Source: Closterium sp. NIES-65 (taxonomy: Eukaryota; Streptophyta; Zygnematophyceae; Desmidiales; Closteriaceae). From it: 64,000 nt of DNA. This document shows positions 7,217 through 15,764 of the stretch, in pieces. Each line of letters begins with the position of its first letter. Positions within the stretch are counted from its first letter, which is position 1. The notes beneath the pieces were generated by a model, which was not told the DNA's origin, ran no database searches, and saw only the letters and a list, made by a program, of their open reading frames with translations. The DNA lies in NCBI GenBank assembly GCA_948144175.1, contig CANXME010001461.1:744001-808000 (forward strand). Direction: 5' to 3'. Position numbers and translations under genes: made by a program.

Positions 7217-9289
7217 TTATGTTGTTGCTGCTGCCGATGTTGTTGCTGCTGCCGATGTTGTCGCTGCTGCCGATGTTGTCGCTGCTGCCGATGTTGTCGC
7301 TGCTGCCGATGTTGTCGTCTCTACTTCTTCTTGAATCGTTGCTAACGCTCTTGTTCGTTCTGCTTCAGGGATAGTGTGGGAGTACCAGAAACCTCCCGGG
7401 CTGAAGTCGGGGTCGAGATCCGAAGGGTGTGTCCAATCAGCAAAGTTCACAATGGCGTCGCTGTCTGCAGTGCCGAGGTCGGGAGCGAAGTCGAGGACGA
7501 AGACGTTGTTCTTCAGCACTGCTTTCCCGATGTAGAGACCGCCTCTCCCGTGGTAAAGCTTGAACTCCTGGGTCGTGCTGTCGGCTTCCAGATGAATTCC
7601 TTTCGCCATCAACTGGCTAACGCTCAGTAAGTTGTAGCCGAGTCCTTCGGCGATGAGTACCTTAGACATGTGCAGTATGACATTTGTTTCTCTTGACTGA
7701 AGCTGTACCACTCCTTGTCTTCGTGTGCGCAGGTTTTGGTTGTTGGCAACCGTGATGATCACTTCCCGTTGGAGTCGATGTTCGCGTTGTACGAAACGCC
7801 CGGACGAGCACATGTGTTGCCCGCAGCAACTGTCCAAGAACCAGGTGTCTTGGCCGGACGGTTCACTTTGAGCGATAGCGGCGTAAGTCGGATTTGGATG
7901 GAGTGATTCGCGACGAGGCGTCCTGTTGTCGAGCTCCTCTTCCGGTGAGTAATGGGGTGGTGACTCGGTTATGCAAGAGTCGTTTATCTTGACCATGCAG
8001 TTGACTATATGTCTTGCTCCTTGTGCAGGTTGTCCAGTTGAGGTCGTTGAAGCTTGAATCGTGGTTGTCGAGCTTGCTTGTGTCGAAGCAACTTGGGTGC
8101 TTGAAGGCCGCAGTTGTCGCTGTGGTGTTGTCTGTCGAGACGGGCAGTGCGTGCGTGGGTGTCCTGATGTCTTGCAGATGTGACAAAATGGAGGTACTAA
8201 CTTCGGCTGCTGCTGTCGATTGTTGTAGTAGTTGTGTCGTCTCTGAGTATGGAAAGCAAACTCCGGTGCTAATGTCCTTTCCTTGTGTCTTTCTTCTTGC
8301 AGGTCCATATCCTGCTGCTCGGCGTGAATTTCTGCGCAAAGTGCCGCTTCGGAGATCCTCCCGTGTGCTCGAAGAATTGCTTTGGTGGCGCGCCACTGAG
8401 GACCGAGGCCGCCGATGACGACTGTTACGAAGGCGTCTTCAGAGATTGACCCTCCACATCGAAGAAGCTTGTCGCGCAGTTCGCGACATCGGCTGATATA
8501 CGCCAACCCTTTTTCTCCTGGTTTCATTTCAACTGTTGTCAGCTGCGCCATTAACCTGCTCTGGTTTACACTGTCTGTTGCCTGGTACAGGTTCTTCAGA
8601 TGGCCGTACGCGAGTTCCGCCGAGTTGCCGAAGTTCCGGTAAGAGCGAATGTTTTGCTGCTGGGTTGGTGTGATGTTTCTCAGTAGAATAGTATACGCCA
8701 TCATGGATTGATACGTATACTGCTGCTTTTCATACTGTGTCCCGTTTGCTGGATACTGCAGGGATCCGTCGAAGAAGCCGAGTATCTGCGCGCCCTCCAT
8801 CATCAACTCGAATTCAAAGGACCAGGTAAAGAAGTCCTTTCCGTCGAAAGGCCTTGACGTCTGTAGTTTCAGAACATGCGCGAACTGCGACTGTACTTGT
8901 AAGGCATCCATTGGTTTGTCTTGCGCAGGTGGAGGTTGAGGCAGGAAGCTCATCGACCCGCGTTCGTACGGGGCGAAGGTGGGTTGCTGCTGTTGATTCC
9001 CTCGCGCGTATGACGACCCGTCAAGGCTCATGGGTGTCGCTCCGTTGTTGCTGTTGTGTGTCTGTGCAGGTCCCGACTGCTGGTGTTGCTCGTAGAAGGA
9101 CATGAAGGAGAAAAATTTCTCCATCATGCTCTGGTCGAAGTCAGAAGGATGGTTCGTGGGGGTCTCGGTTGACGTTCCCCTTGGTCTTGCTGCCGTGCCT
9201 TCCTCTGTCTGCAGGCCAGAGGCTGGCTGTGGAGTAGGAGTAGTGCCCGAGGAGCCATTAGGGGAGCTCCTTTCCTTGTTTGTTGCCAT
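7217..9289 (-). CDS. CopC gag and aspartic protease
   Basis: 690 codons starting MATNKERSSPNG, 52 bp inside the 5' LTR/internal junction, the first ATG after the primer site. It holds a Copia gag domain (WSFEFELMMEGA, LLRNITPTQQQN, LAYISRCRELRDKLL), the CCHC zinc knuckle CHICKTSGHPRTHC, then a protease region (WFLDSCCGQHM, LGYNLLSVSQLMAKG). The protease triplet is D-S-C where the family normally has D-S/T-G, which may cripple it. The C-terminus is a run of six-residue SAAATT repeats encoded by an 18-bp tandem unit; the terminating TAA replaces the Ser codon of the last unit. Gag forms the particle and binds element RNA; protease cuts the polyprotein. Confidence 0.92.
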   Translation of the reverse strand: MATNKERSSPNGSSGTTPTPQPASGLQTEEGTAARPRGTSTETPTNHPSDFDQSMMEKFFSFMSFYEQHQQSGPAQTHNSNNGATPMSLDGSSYARGNQQQQPTFAPYERGSMSFLPQPPPAQDKPMDALQVQSQFAHVLKLQTSRPFDGKDFFTWSFEFELMMEGAQILGFFDGSLQYPANGTQYEKQQYTYQSMMAYTILLRNITPTQQQNIRSYRNFGNSAELAYGHLKNLYQATDSVNQSRLMAQLTTVEMKPGEKGLAYISRCRELRDKLLRCGGSISEDAFVTVVIGGLGPQWRATKAILRAHGRISEAALCAEIHAEQQDMDLQEERHKERTLAPEFAFHTQRRHNYYNNRQQQPKLVPPFCHICKTSGHPRTHCPSRQTTPQRQLRPSSTQVASTQASSTTTIQASTTSTGQPAQGARHIVNCMVKINDSCITESPPHYSPEEELDNRTPRRESLHPNPTYAAIAQSEPSGQDTWFLDSCCGQHMCSSGRFVQREHRLQREVIITVANNQNLRTRRQGVVQLQSRETNVILHMSKVLIAEGLGYNLLSVSQLMAKGIHLEADSTTQEFKLYHGRGGLYIGKAVLKNNVFVLDFAPDLGTADSDAIVNFADWTHPSDLDPDFSPGGFWYSHTIPEAERTRALATIQEEVETTTSAAATTSAAATTSAAATTSAAATTSAAATT
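7220..7325 (-). repeat. 18-bp tandem repeat coding SAAATT units in CopC
   Basis: About five copies of an 18-bp unit (GATGTTGTCGCTGCTGCC on the plus strand) lie at the gag-pol boundary. They encode SAAATT repeats, a flexible linker between protease and integrase. The last copy carries the stop. Confidence 0.85.
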
Positions 9290-9326
9290 GTCTTGTAATG
9301 ATCAAAGAGTTAGAGTTTTCCCCTGT

Positions 9327-9340
9327 CAGCTCTCATACCA
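9327..9340 (-). promoter_or_regulatory. CopC primer binding site
   Basis: In element sense the bases after the 5' LTR are TGGTATGAGAGCTG, one mismatch from the TGGTATCAGAGC complementary to the 3' end of plant initiator Met tRNA. Minus-strand DNA synthesis would start here. Confidence 0.85.
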
Positions 9341-9783
9341 TTTTGGGCTGAAAAAAATAGCCCTTAGGATCTTTGCAGAGGAGAACTCTTGGGTAGAAAC
9401 TTGTAATAGCGGAAGCGTTTAATGAGGATTGTGAACCGACCTTGCACTGGTGTGTGAGAGCAAAGTAGATTGAATTAAACAAGCAAATACAAGGATTTAT
9501 ATAAGAGTACAGGAATACGAATAGATAGATAGATAACTGTATTGCTGTTGCGGTTCGATATAGCGCGACTCGGGCAACTGCTCTGTAACGAGTCAGTTGT
9601 GTGTCCTTACCTGTCGCGCTGTAATTTGTCGAGTCAAAGGTCAGCGACCTTTGACTTTCTCGTAACCTCCAGGCGGTTACCCTAACCTCCGAGGTTGACT
9701 CGATGCTTCGATTGGGACTGCTTCGCTTGGTACCTTGGATTTTGATACGACAGAAGCGCACTTAGGACTTATTGTTTCCAACA
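9341..9783 (-). repeat. CopC 5' LTR (443 bp)
   Basis: Same length as the 3' LTR with about five substitutions, for example GCACTGG against GCCTTGG near 9447 and a C/A near 9608. The inner end reads AAAA where the 3' LTR has AACA. Should contain the element promoter. Confidence 0.95.
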
Positions 9784-11525
9784 CTGGTCAGCGCCGGGTG
9801 GAAGAAGAGCCTGGTCGGCACCTACTCTAGTATGTGGTTCCAAGTTAGCACCGCCAGGTGAACATACCATCAGGTGAAATACAGTGAAGTGTATATTCTA
9901 CCTGCCCACGAGTAGTTGCGCGTTCTTGCGATACTGACAGTTGCGCATACTCGATAGTGCAATGCCGTCACTTCCCTCCAATTCGGTCGAATGTCGAATA
10001 GTGCATACTGAAATGCACGATTGGAGTGTACTTGGCGAATCCCGCAACATAGGTATGCGGTATGAGAAACCTCACTACTCTGTATAGGGTTGCTACACGC
10101 GACAAAACCAGCGCGTGCAGGGCTTCGCCTCAACACATCAACACATTACACCCAAGAAATTCTGAGCCAACGAGTTTGCGGCCCACGTGGAGCTTGTAGG
10201 ATCGAGTTCCTGATTCGTTGAAGAGATCGCACGCCCACTAAAGACAACTGGGTGCCTCTTGATAGAATCGAAAACCACCCTGTCCTCACCGAGTATCTAC
10301 ACAGCCGCAACTTCTGAGATGTGCACCCACTCTTGTAGGGAGAGCCTCCTTGAGGAGGGTGGTTGGTAGTGTAAGGATTTTTTTTTTCCTTACTTCGCGC
10401 CCCTGCTCATCGCGTCGTACCCGACTGTTCGCGCCAACAGTACCCAGCAGTGCACCGTTACCACTCGCGACAATCGCCTCAACCGCTGTTCCCGCCACTG
10501 TTCACGACGCGACCCAATCTCACAGCTCGGTTAGTAACCCGCGTTCCAGACTTCCGCCTCGGCATTTTCCCAACCTCGGCACTAGGCCCGTAGCACACCC
10601 CACTTTCACGCTAGCTTCACTAGATAACCTTCGCTCATCTCTTCGCTCAATAACATGTTTTTGCTTCTGAAGTGCAATTCTAGCTCGTTCACTCAACTGC
10701 ACTCATAACAACAACTCATAATAGTGCTCGTCTATGTGAGTTGTGTTTGAGTTTTCCTCCCTTGAATTTGCTCTCGCGGGATACACCCAATCGAAGCCCA
10801 CAATGGTGCCTGCCTGAGCAACACCTTCCTTGCAGCGACTTCTGTCGCAGCGGTCGCACATGGCCAGTTGCGGGCTTGCGAGAGATTCGCTAGCGACCGC
10901 CTTGTCCAGGCCCTAGTTGGCGACAGTGATATTTGCAAGATCCGAAGTTAGCAGGACTGGGGCTCTCCAGCTAGGAGTCAACATTCCGCTTGACTTTTTA
11001 ACCAATAAGTCCGGCAAACATTGTGGTGACCGTGAATGTGGATCCTAAGTGTCGGGCGGAGCCCACCCTTCACTGTGGTTGGGAACGGGCCCTTAATACG
11101 AGGGGTCTTCCTTCCCTCCAATAATTCCTTGTCCAAAAAATCATGTTCCGTTTTTGCTTTCGCCAACATGGTCACCTTCGCACACACCTTACGAAACGCC
11201 CATTAGAAGGCTCGATGGCGACTAAGGGAACGCGTTCCCCGCAGCGATTTCTGTCGCAGCAGTCAGCACTGCGTCCCGCCACAGAGGTCCCTCCCGCCTC
11301 GCACGGAAGCTCCGTGGAGCGGATGATGCGCCGCACACTAGGCTCGCTGCGATGCCCATTTAAGCATCCGTGAACGATCGCTCTCGTCACCTCGTCTGCT
11401 TTACCAGTTAGCACCAATCTTCCTCTAGCACTCTTTCTCTCGGATTGCTCCGCTTCACACTCCTGCTCTACTCCTGCTCTCGGATTACTCTCGGATTACT
11501 CGTGGCACTCAAAAGCGAAGAGCCA
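9784..11525. other. Intergenic region upstream of the EGF-like gene
   Basis: 9784-9815 is the CopC target duplication and a last scrap of CopB-1 RT. From ~9816 I see no retroelement similarity, no credible ORF and no RNA gene. A 35-bp word (GCAGCGACTTCTGTCGCAGC core) occurs at 10821-10855 and, with 29 of 35 matches, at 11230-11264, 409 bp apart. The 100 bp before the gene are pyrimidine-rich with CTCGGATTACT twice in tandem near 11478-11500, probably the promoter-proximal or 5' UTR region; I see no clear TATA box. Confidence 0.55.
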
Positions 11526-12931
11526 ATGGCGTCCGTCAGCATGGGGAATGGCAAGGCCGTGCTTGCGCTTCTCGCCATCGTCACCGTCATCGCCGGTACG
11601 CTCCGTGCGCGTCGCTCTCTCGCCGTGCTCTCATGCGCATCATGGTGTTCACGCCGTCATGAGTTAATGCTCCACACGACAGTGGGTACACGTGATGGAT
11701 GCCCAATGAACACTCCCATGCGTCCGTGCCCCATCATGCCTCATGCCCCTCTCTTGCAGCGTGTCTCCTGCAGCCGTCGCTAGCAGCAGCGAGCGTATCG
11801 GTCCCAATGCGGATTGTCACACAAATGGTGATCCACAGCCGCCTATTAAGCTTCGCGTCGCGCCGCTGTGTCAACTTTACTGCCATGCCGGCTTCTGTGA
11901 GGACGCAGGTGGAGGTGCTGTGGCATCAAAGAAGCGATGCTGGCAGTGCTGAGTGCCGCGCAATTCGGATCTTCCAGGATTCCCATTGCAAAGGGCAGAT
12001 GTTGGACGTTTTCGCCATGGGCAGGAAGAGGTGCACCTTTCGTTCCTGCTCGCCCTGCTTCCATGCTCGTATGCTTTTCACGCCGCTCGTTTGCTCCCCC
12101 ACCTGACCATCGACCGTTGCACTCTTGCCCCCCCCCTGTGTGCTGTAGTGCCAAGTATATCTCCGGTGCAGCCAAGTCCGCCCTCTGCATCATTGGTGCG
12201 TCCCCGCTTGCCTTGCCCCGCCCGCCTCTCCTCCATTCCGCTCCAGGGCCATTTTGAGAAGTCTCGAGAATACCCTGCATAGTCGTCCCCTCACACTGAC
12301 TCCGCGCTCTCACCCGCACAGCCCAGTTTGTTGCGCTGCACAGCGCACGAGTGGGTGGGTGCCTCATCTCTGCCTTCCCTTTCCCCCCTTTCGCGCTGCG
12401 CTGTGCTGCAGACGACATCTGCCAGTATGTGCGCTGCCCTGCCAACTCCATCGCATGCAGCCCAACCACCGACGATCGCTTGGCAGTGACGTGCCAGTGC
12501 TTCAAAGGCTACACTGCTGTCAGCAACACATGCCAGCGTTCCGGTAAGCTTTGTATGGATTTAACCGTACCTCTCTTTCTCTCTCTTTCTCTCCCTGTCT
12601 GGATGGACCCTCGAGCTCACCTGCCGTCTCTCTCCTTGCCTGTGCTGCAGAACCCACGTGCGTCACTACAGGCTGCCCTGCCAACTCCGAGTGTGGCAAA
12701 CGCACCGGAGGCAACGAAATGGAGTGCATGTGCAAGCCGGGCTACAGTGCATTCCGTGGCATCTGCATCCCCACAGCAAAATTCAACACCACCACAACAC
12801 CTTCCAATGACGTTTCAGAAGCTTTGAGTGATGTTTCAGAATCTTCCAGCAACAATTCAGCAGAACAGAACCTCCCAGCGTCGACGCTGTACCTTCCTGA
12901 CCCGCCAATTGAGCCAAGCCTTGAGGCCTGA
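11526..12931 (+). CDS. Secreted cysteine-rich protein with two EGF-like modules (five exons)
   Basis: I infer exons 11526-11595, 11760-12030, 12149-12195, 12412-12543 and 12651-12931. All four introns (107-216 bp) are GT..AG, most acceptors are pyrimidine-rich TGCAG, phases agree, and the spliced length is 801 bp (266 residues plus TGA). Residues 1-24 (MASVSMGNGKAVLALLAIVT..) are a signal peptide. Module 1 has cysteines 133, 138, 145, 157, 159, 170 (C-x4-C-x6-C-x11-C-x-C-x10-C); module 2 has 177, 182, 188, 199, 201, 212 (C-x4-C-x5-C-x10-C-x-C-x10-C). This is EGF-like spacing, with CPANS and GY shared by both. Residues 90-129 hold a further Cys-containing segment (IRIFQDSHCKGQML) I do not recognise. 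The tail is Ser/Asn/Pro-rich. Probably a secreted or wall/mucilage protein; ligand unknown. The exon 2 start is the least certain boundary. Confidence 0.75.
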
Positions 12932-13775
12932 ATCAATAGCCACAGCGCAGGAGAATGTTGTGCTGTTGCTGGGCTTCTCAGAAAGTTTAGAGAGGCAGTT
13001 GGTGGACGGTTCCAATGACGGTTGTTGAGCAGGCGCCAAGAAGGGTAGCTGGCTGGCAAGTTCTCAAGAGGGAAGTATGGAAGCAGCCAAGGTGGAAACA
13101 GAAGAGTCTTCTCTTGTCTAGACTGGATCAGATTTCTCTCGTTCACAACCCCATCCTTCTAGTTAAAAGAGGTTATGTAAGCCTCCCTCTCCTCCCCCCT
13201 CCCCTCTCACGTCTCCCTTGCATTCTTTTCTGAATTTTTTATCTTTGTCTTGGTTTTGATGTGGGAAGTGTTGCAAATATAAAGCATACGAAAAGTTATT
13301 TGCTGTTAGGTTTAAGTGCAATCCCCTATATAAGCCATTAGACCTTACAATACGTAATTGTACAATTATTGTACGGGCTGCATTCTTGGACTACTTTGTT
13401 GGAGTTGGCATTATTGGTGGTACAATTACTGGTGTGGAGTGGAGGTGACAATCCTTGTGGGTTAGCTACGTACGGTAGATTATAATTTTTAAACACACAT
13501 TGTGTTTTTTAAAATTGTGTATTGTGAAAGCGAAGCTGCTTGTACTGCTCAATTGGCATCGTCGAAGCGCGCTAAACGCCCTTCTCCAACTACAAAAACC
13601 GTGGGTTGGAGTTCATTTCCCTCCACCCACGTTTCTCGATTTTCAAACGGCTCACTCAACACTTCTGCTCACGTAGTTTATCCCTCCGTCCAAGCTGGCT
13701 AGAACAAAATCGCTTCCTAGAGGCGAGTCACCTTCGACCTTACTCAACGATATTTTTAACTTCAATCGCTCAACG
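12932..13775 (+). other. 3' UTR of the EGF-like gene and AT-rich intergenic DNA
   Basis: Contains the probable 3' UTR, with a pyrimidine-rich tract at ~13180-13220 and AT-rich sequence from ~13260. TACAATTATTGTAC-like palindromes occur at ~13362-13380. A dispersed repeat (13394-13466) lies within it. The last 200 bp would be the promoter and 5' UTR of the next ORF. No coding signal seen. Confidence 0.5.
13394..13466 (+). repeat. Dispersed non-coding repeat, copy 1
   Basis: About 70 bp (starts CTTTGTTGGAGTTGGCATTA, ends GTGGGTTAGCT) that recurs in inverted orientation at 40220-40288, with most bases identical apart from a short divergent block in the middle. It belongs to no element family I can define here; it may be part of an undescribed short element or an old LTR. 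Confidence 0.7.
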
Positions 13776-14726
13776 ATGGCACCGACGCCGACACTTAACA
13801 ACGGGAACTCGTCCAACCCCGCCTCCGACAACGACCGTAACACCCGCGATTTGGCGGGCGAACGCCGTAACAAGCGACGGGCAGAAGATGGACCGCCCGC
13901 CCCGACTGCAGTGGACGTGCTGCTGGGCGGGCTCGAGGTCAACAACTCGGCCAACGCCCAGCAGCACCCTTCGGCGCCAGTGGCGCCAGTGGCGCCTGAG
14001 GTGCCTGTGGCGCCAGTGGCACCTGCGGCGCAAGTGGCGACGGCCACGGGCGTGGCACACGCCACTGACGCCGAGCACACGCCAGCACCCGCGGCTGGAC
14101 CGTCGCGTCAGCGCCAGAGGAGGCGGACGGCGGTCTCCTCGTCTGACGCGACGACCGCCCCTGCTTTGACGCAGGCGTTGACCCCGGACCAGGTCAACGC
14201 GCTGCTGTCCCTTCTACAGCAGCAGCCCGTCAGCGTTACAGCCGCGGAAACTGCACTACCCGCTGCATCTGCGTCGGCTAAAAAAGAAAATGCAAAAAAG
14301 GAAAAAGGCGCGAGAGGAGCAAGGACCATTCGGCACGACAACGACGCAGCAGCAGCAGCACCCCCCGCTCCAGCGGTCGACAACGACACCGACGACTCTG
14401 AAGATGAAGCCGGTGAGGCTCCAGTCAACAATGTTAATTTTAATGGCACGGAACACCTTCCCCCCCTCCCTTCTTCTAACCTCACCTTTTCGGCGGCAAC
14501 ATTCGTCAACGACTCCGTGCGAGAGCAAGCGGAGCTGCTGGAGGACTTGCGCGCGTACCTGCTGCACGCGGAATACAAGGCGCAGCGCGGAGACCCAGCG
14601 GGCGGGCTCGAACTCATCTCGCACGCTCTCAACCTCATCTCGGGGCGTTTCGAGGTGCTTCAAGTGGAGGACGCATCCGACTTCCGCACGACGAAGCGCT
14701 TCAAGTTGTACCAGAGGTCTTTATGA
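13776..14726 (+). CDS. Unrecognised 316-aa Ala/Pro-rich protein
   Basis: An intact 316-codon frame from ATG to TGA; I do not recognise it. It has basic patches at residues 30-36 (RRNKRR) and 111-117 (RQRQRRR), a VAP/APVAP repeat region (68-88), a Leu/Gln helix (141-150), a Lys-rich stretch (169-177), an acidic stretch (202-214) and a helix-prone C-terminal part (244-316) ending FRTTKRFKLYQRSL. No signal peptide, membrane segment or Cys/His cluster. The basic/acidic layout suggests a nuclear or nucleic-acid-binding protein, or a gag-like ORF of an unknown mobile element. A gag role is possible because retroelement ORFs dominate the locus, but no polymerase follows. Introns or further exons cannot be excluded. 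Confidence 0.55.
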   Translation: MAPTPTLNNGNSSNPASDNDRNTRDLAGERRNKRRAEDGPPAPTAVDVLLGGLEVNNSANAQQHPSAPVAPVAPEVPVAPVAPAAQVATATGVAHATDAEHTPAPAAGPSRQRQRRRTAVSSSDATTAPALTQALTPDQVNALLSLLQQQPVSVTAAETALPAASASAKKENAKKEKGARGARTIRHDNDAAAAAPPAPAVDNDTDDSEDEAGEAPVNNVNFNGTEHLPPLPSSNLTFSAATFVNDSVREQAELLEDLRAYLLHAEYKAQRGDPAGGLELISHALNLISGRFEVLQVEDASDFRTTKRFKLYQRSL

Positions 14727-14788
14727 CCTAAAATTAGCGCCCACCTGTTATCGCGTTACCTCACCTACGGCCAGGCCCTCAGATTCAC

Positions 14789-14914
14789 TTTTAGGCACGT
14801 AAGGGTATCAGGGTCCCTCTGCCCCTAGACCCTGATCGTCAGGGTCGCCTAAAAAATAAGCCTGAAAGTTCAGTGTTACTTAAAAAATAAGTCTGATGCA
14901 TCAGTGTTCCCTAC
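14789..14914 (+). other. Nested hairpin and tandem repeats just after the 316-aa ORF
   Basis: An outer 8-bp inverted repeat TTTTAGGC/GCCTAAAA (14789-14796, 14847-14854) encloses a perfect 9-bp stem ATCAGGGTC/GACCCTGAT (14807-14815, 14828-14836). It is followed by two ~32-bp tandem units beginning CCTAAAAAATAAGCCTG and CTTAAAAAATAAGTCTG. It lies 60-190 bp after the stop codon, so it could be a 3' UTR structure or an element terminus. Confidence 0.6.
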
Positions 14915-15407
14915 AGAAAAAGGCTGATACTAGTACGGTAGTCTTTATTTTACTAGTAGTAAAAACACTAGGAAGGAAGCAAACAGCAGAACGGGATGTG
15001 AGGCTGGATGGCAGGTAGCACGGCTGGGAGGCGTGGATGCATCAGTGCTTACCAGCACGACCTAGACCGCCAGAATCCCTCGCAGCGCAGCCTGCCAGCA
15101 TCTCTGTGCTGCAACCTTGTAATTGGTCAAATCACTTAATGCTGCAAATGTGGCCAATGAACGGACCAGGCGCGCCAACTAAGGGGCCATCAGTGTGGGC
15201 AAAATTGTCCGATAGTCAACAACAGGCCGTGCTGACACCGCGGGAATCTGATTTTCCCAGTACTTCCGGTCAAGTACACTTGTCACAGGATCGAATTCTC
15301 AATCGAAAACTTGACACTAAAACTGAATACAAGGTCTATTAATACTCGGAAAGTACAAGGATAAACGAGATAAAACGAACCTTCGGGAACACACCCTTCT
15401 GTCAGAA
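14915..15407. other. Intergenic, nothing recognised
   Basis: No ORF, RNA gene or repeat I can support. It ends at the CopA-2 3' LTR. The base string GTCAGAA just before the LTR resembles a CopA LTR start but is too short to interpret. Confidence 0.4.
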
Positions 15408-15533
15408 TGAGAAACGAGAATGAGGAGTGACTAGCAGGAACAACAGTACAAATATGTCAAACCCTAATCTGGTGTACCCCTTATGGTGTGACCCACTACA
15501 GCCTAGAACCACACAAACATATAATGTTTGACA
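15408..15533 (-). repeat. CopA-2 3' LTR (126 bp)
   Basis: In element sense TGTCAAACATTATATG .. CTCGTTTCTCA. The polypurine tract CTATGGGGGTG (reverse complement at 15534-15544) adjoins it. It shares the GGGGTACAC/TAGGGTT core with other CopA LTRs. Confidence 0.8.
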
Positions 15534-15764
15534 CACCCCCATAGGCAAAGTGGTGGAGACCTAGGGGTCACAAGACCAGTCAAGGCAAAACAAGGCAAAC
15601 AAGCTCAGGGTGGATCTCGAGGATTCCACACAAATTCCGAGCACAAGCAAGCGGTCACAAGACCAGTTCACATGCAGTTTTATAATAGATCAAGAGGTAC
15701 AATGATCACAACCTAACAAGGCAAACATGCAGGTATATATATAATGATCACAGTACAGGTAAAG

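Larger units (their letters stand above)
3712..9783 (-). mobile_element. CopC: complete young Ty1/copia LTR retrotransposon
   Basis: A full-length 6072-bp element with two 443-bp LTRs, primer site, gag-protease and integrase-RT-RNase H reading frames on the minus strand. It sits in CopB-1 with a perfect 5-bp target duplication, CTGGT at 3707-3711 and 9784-9788. The LTRs differ at about five positions (~99% identity), so the insertion is recent relative to its surroundings. Order protease-integrase-RT-RNase H is diagnostic for Copia. The only obvious defects are an in-frame TAA between the two reading frames, an altered protease motif, and a 5' LTR whose final CA is AA. Confidence 0.96.

Noticed and set aside
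11743..11952. Cys-rich 69-aa plus-strand ORF within exon 2 of the EGF-like gene
   Set aside because: It can be joined to exon 1 through an alternative acceptor at ~11773, but then ends at a TGA and cannot join exons 3-5. The chosen frame gives a continuous 801-bp coding sequence. An alternative short isoform is not excluded.
11846..12505. 219-aa minus-strand ORF across the EGF-like gene
   Set aside because: Overlaps three exons with correct splice sites and conserved cysteine modules on the plus strand; shows no domain.
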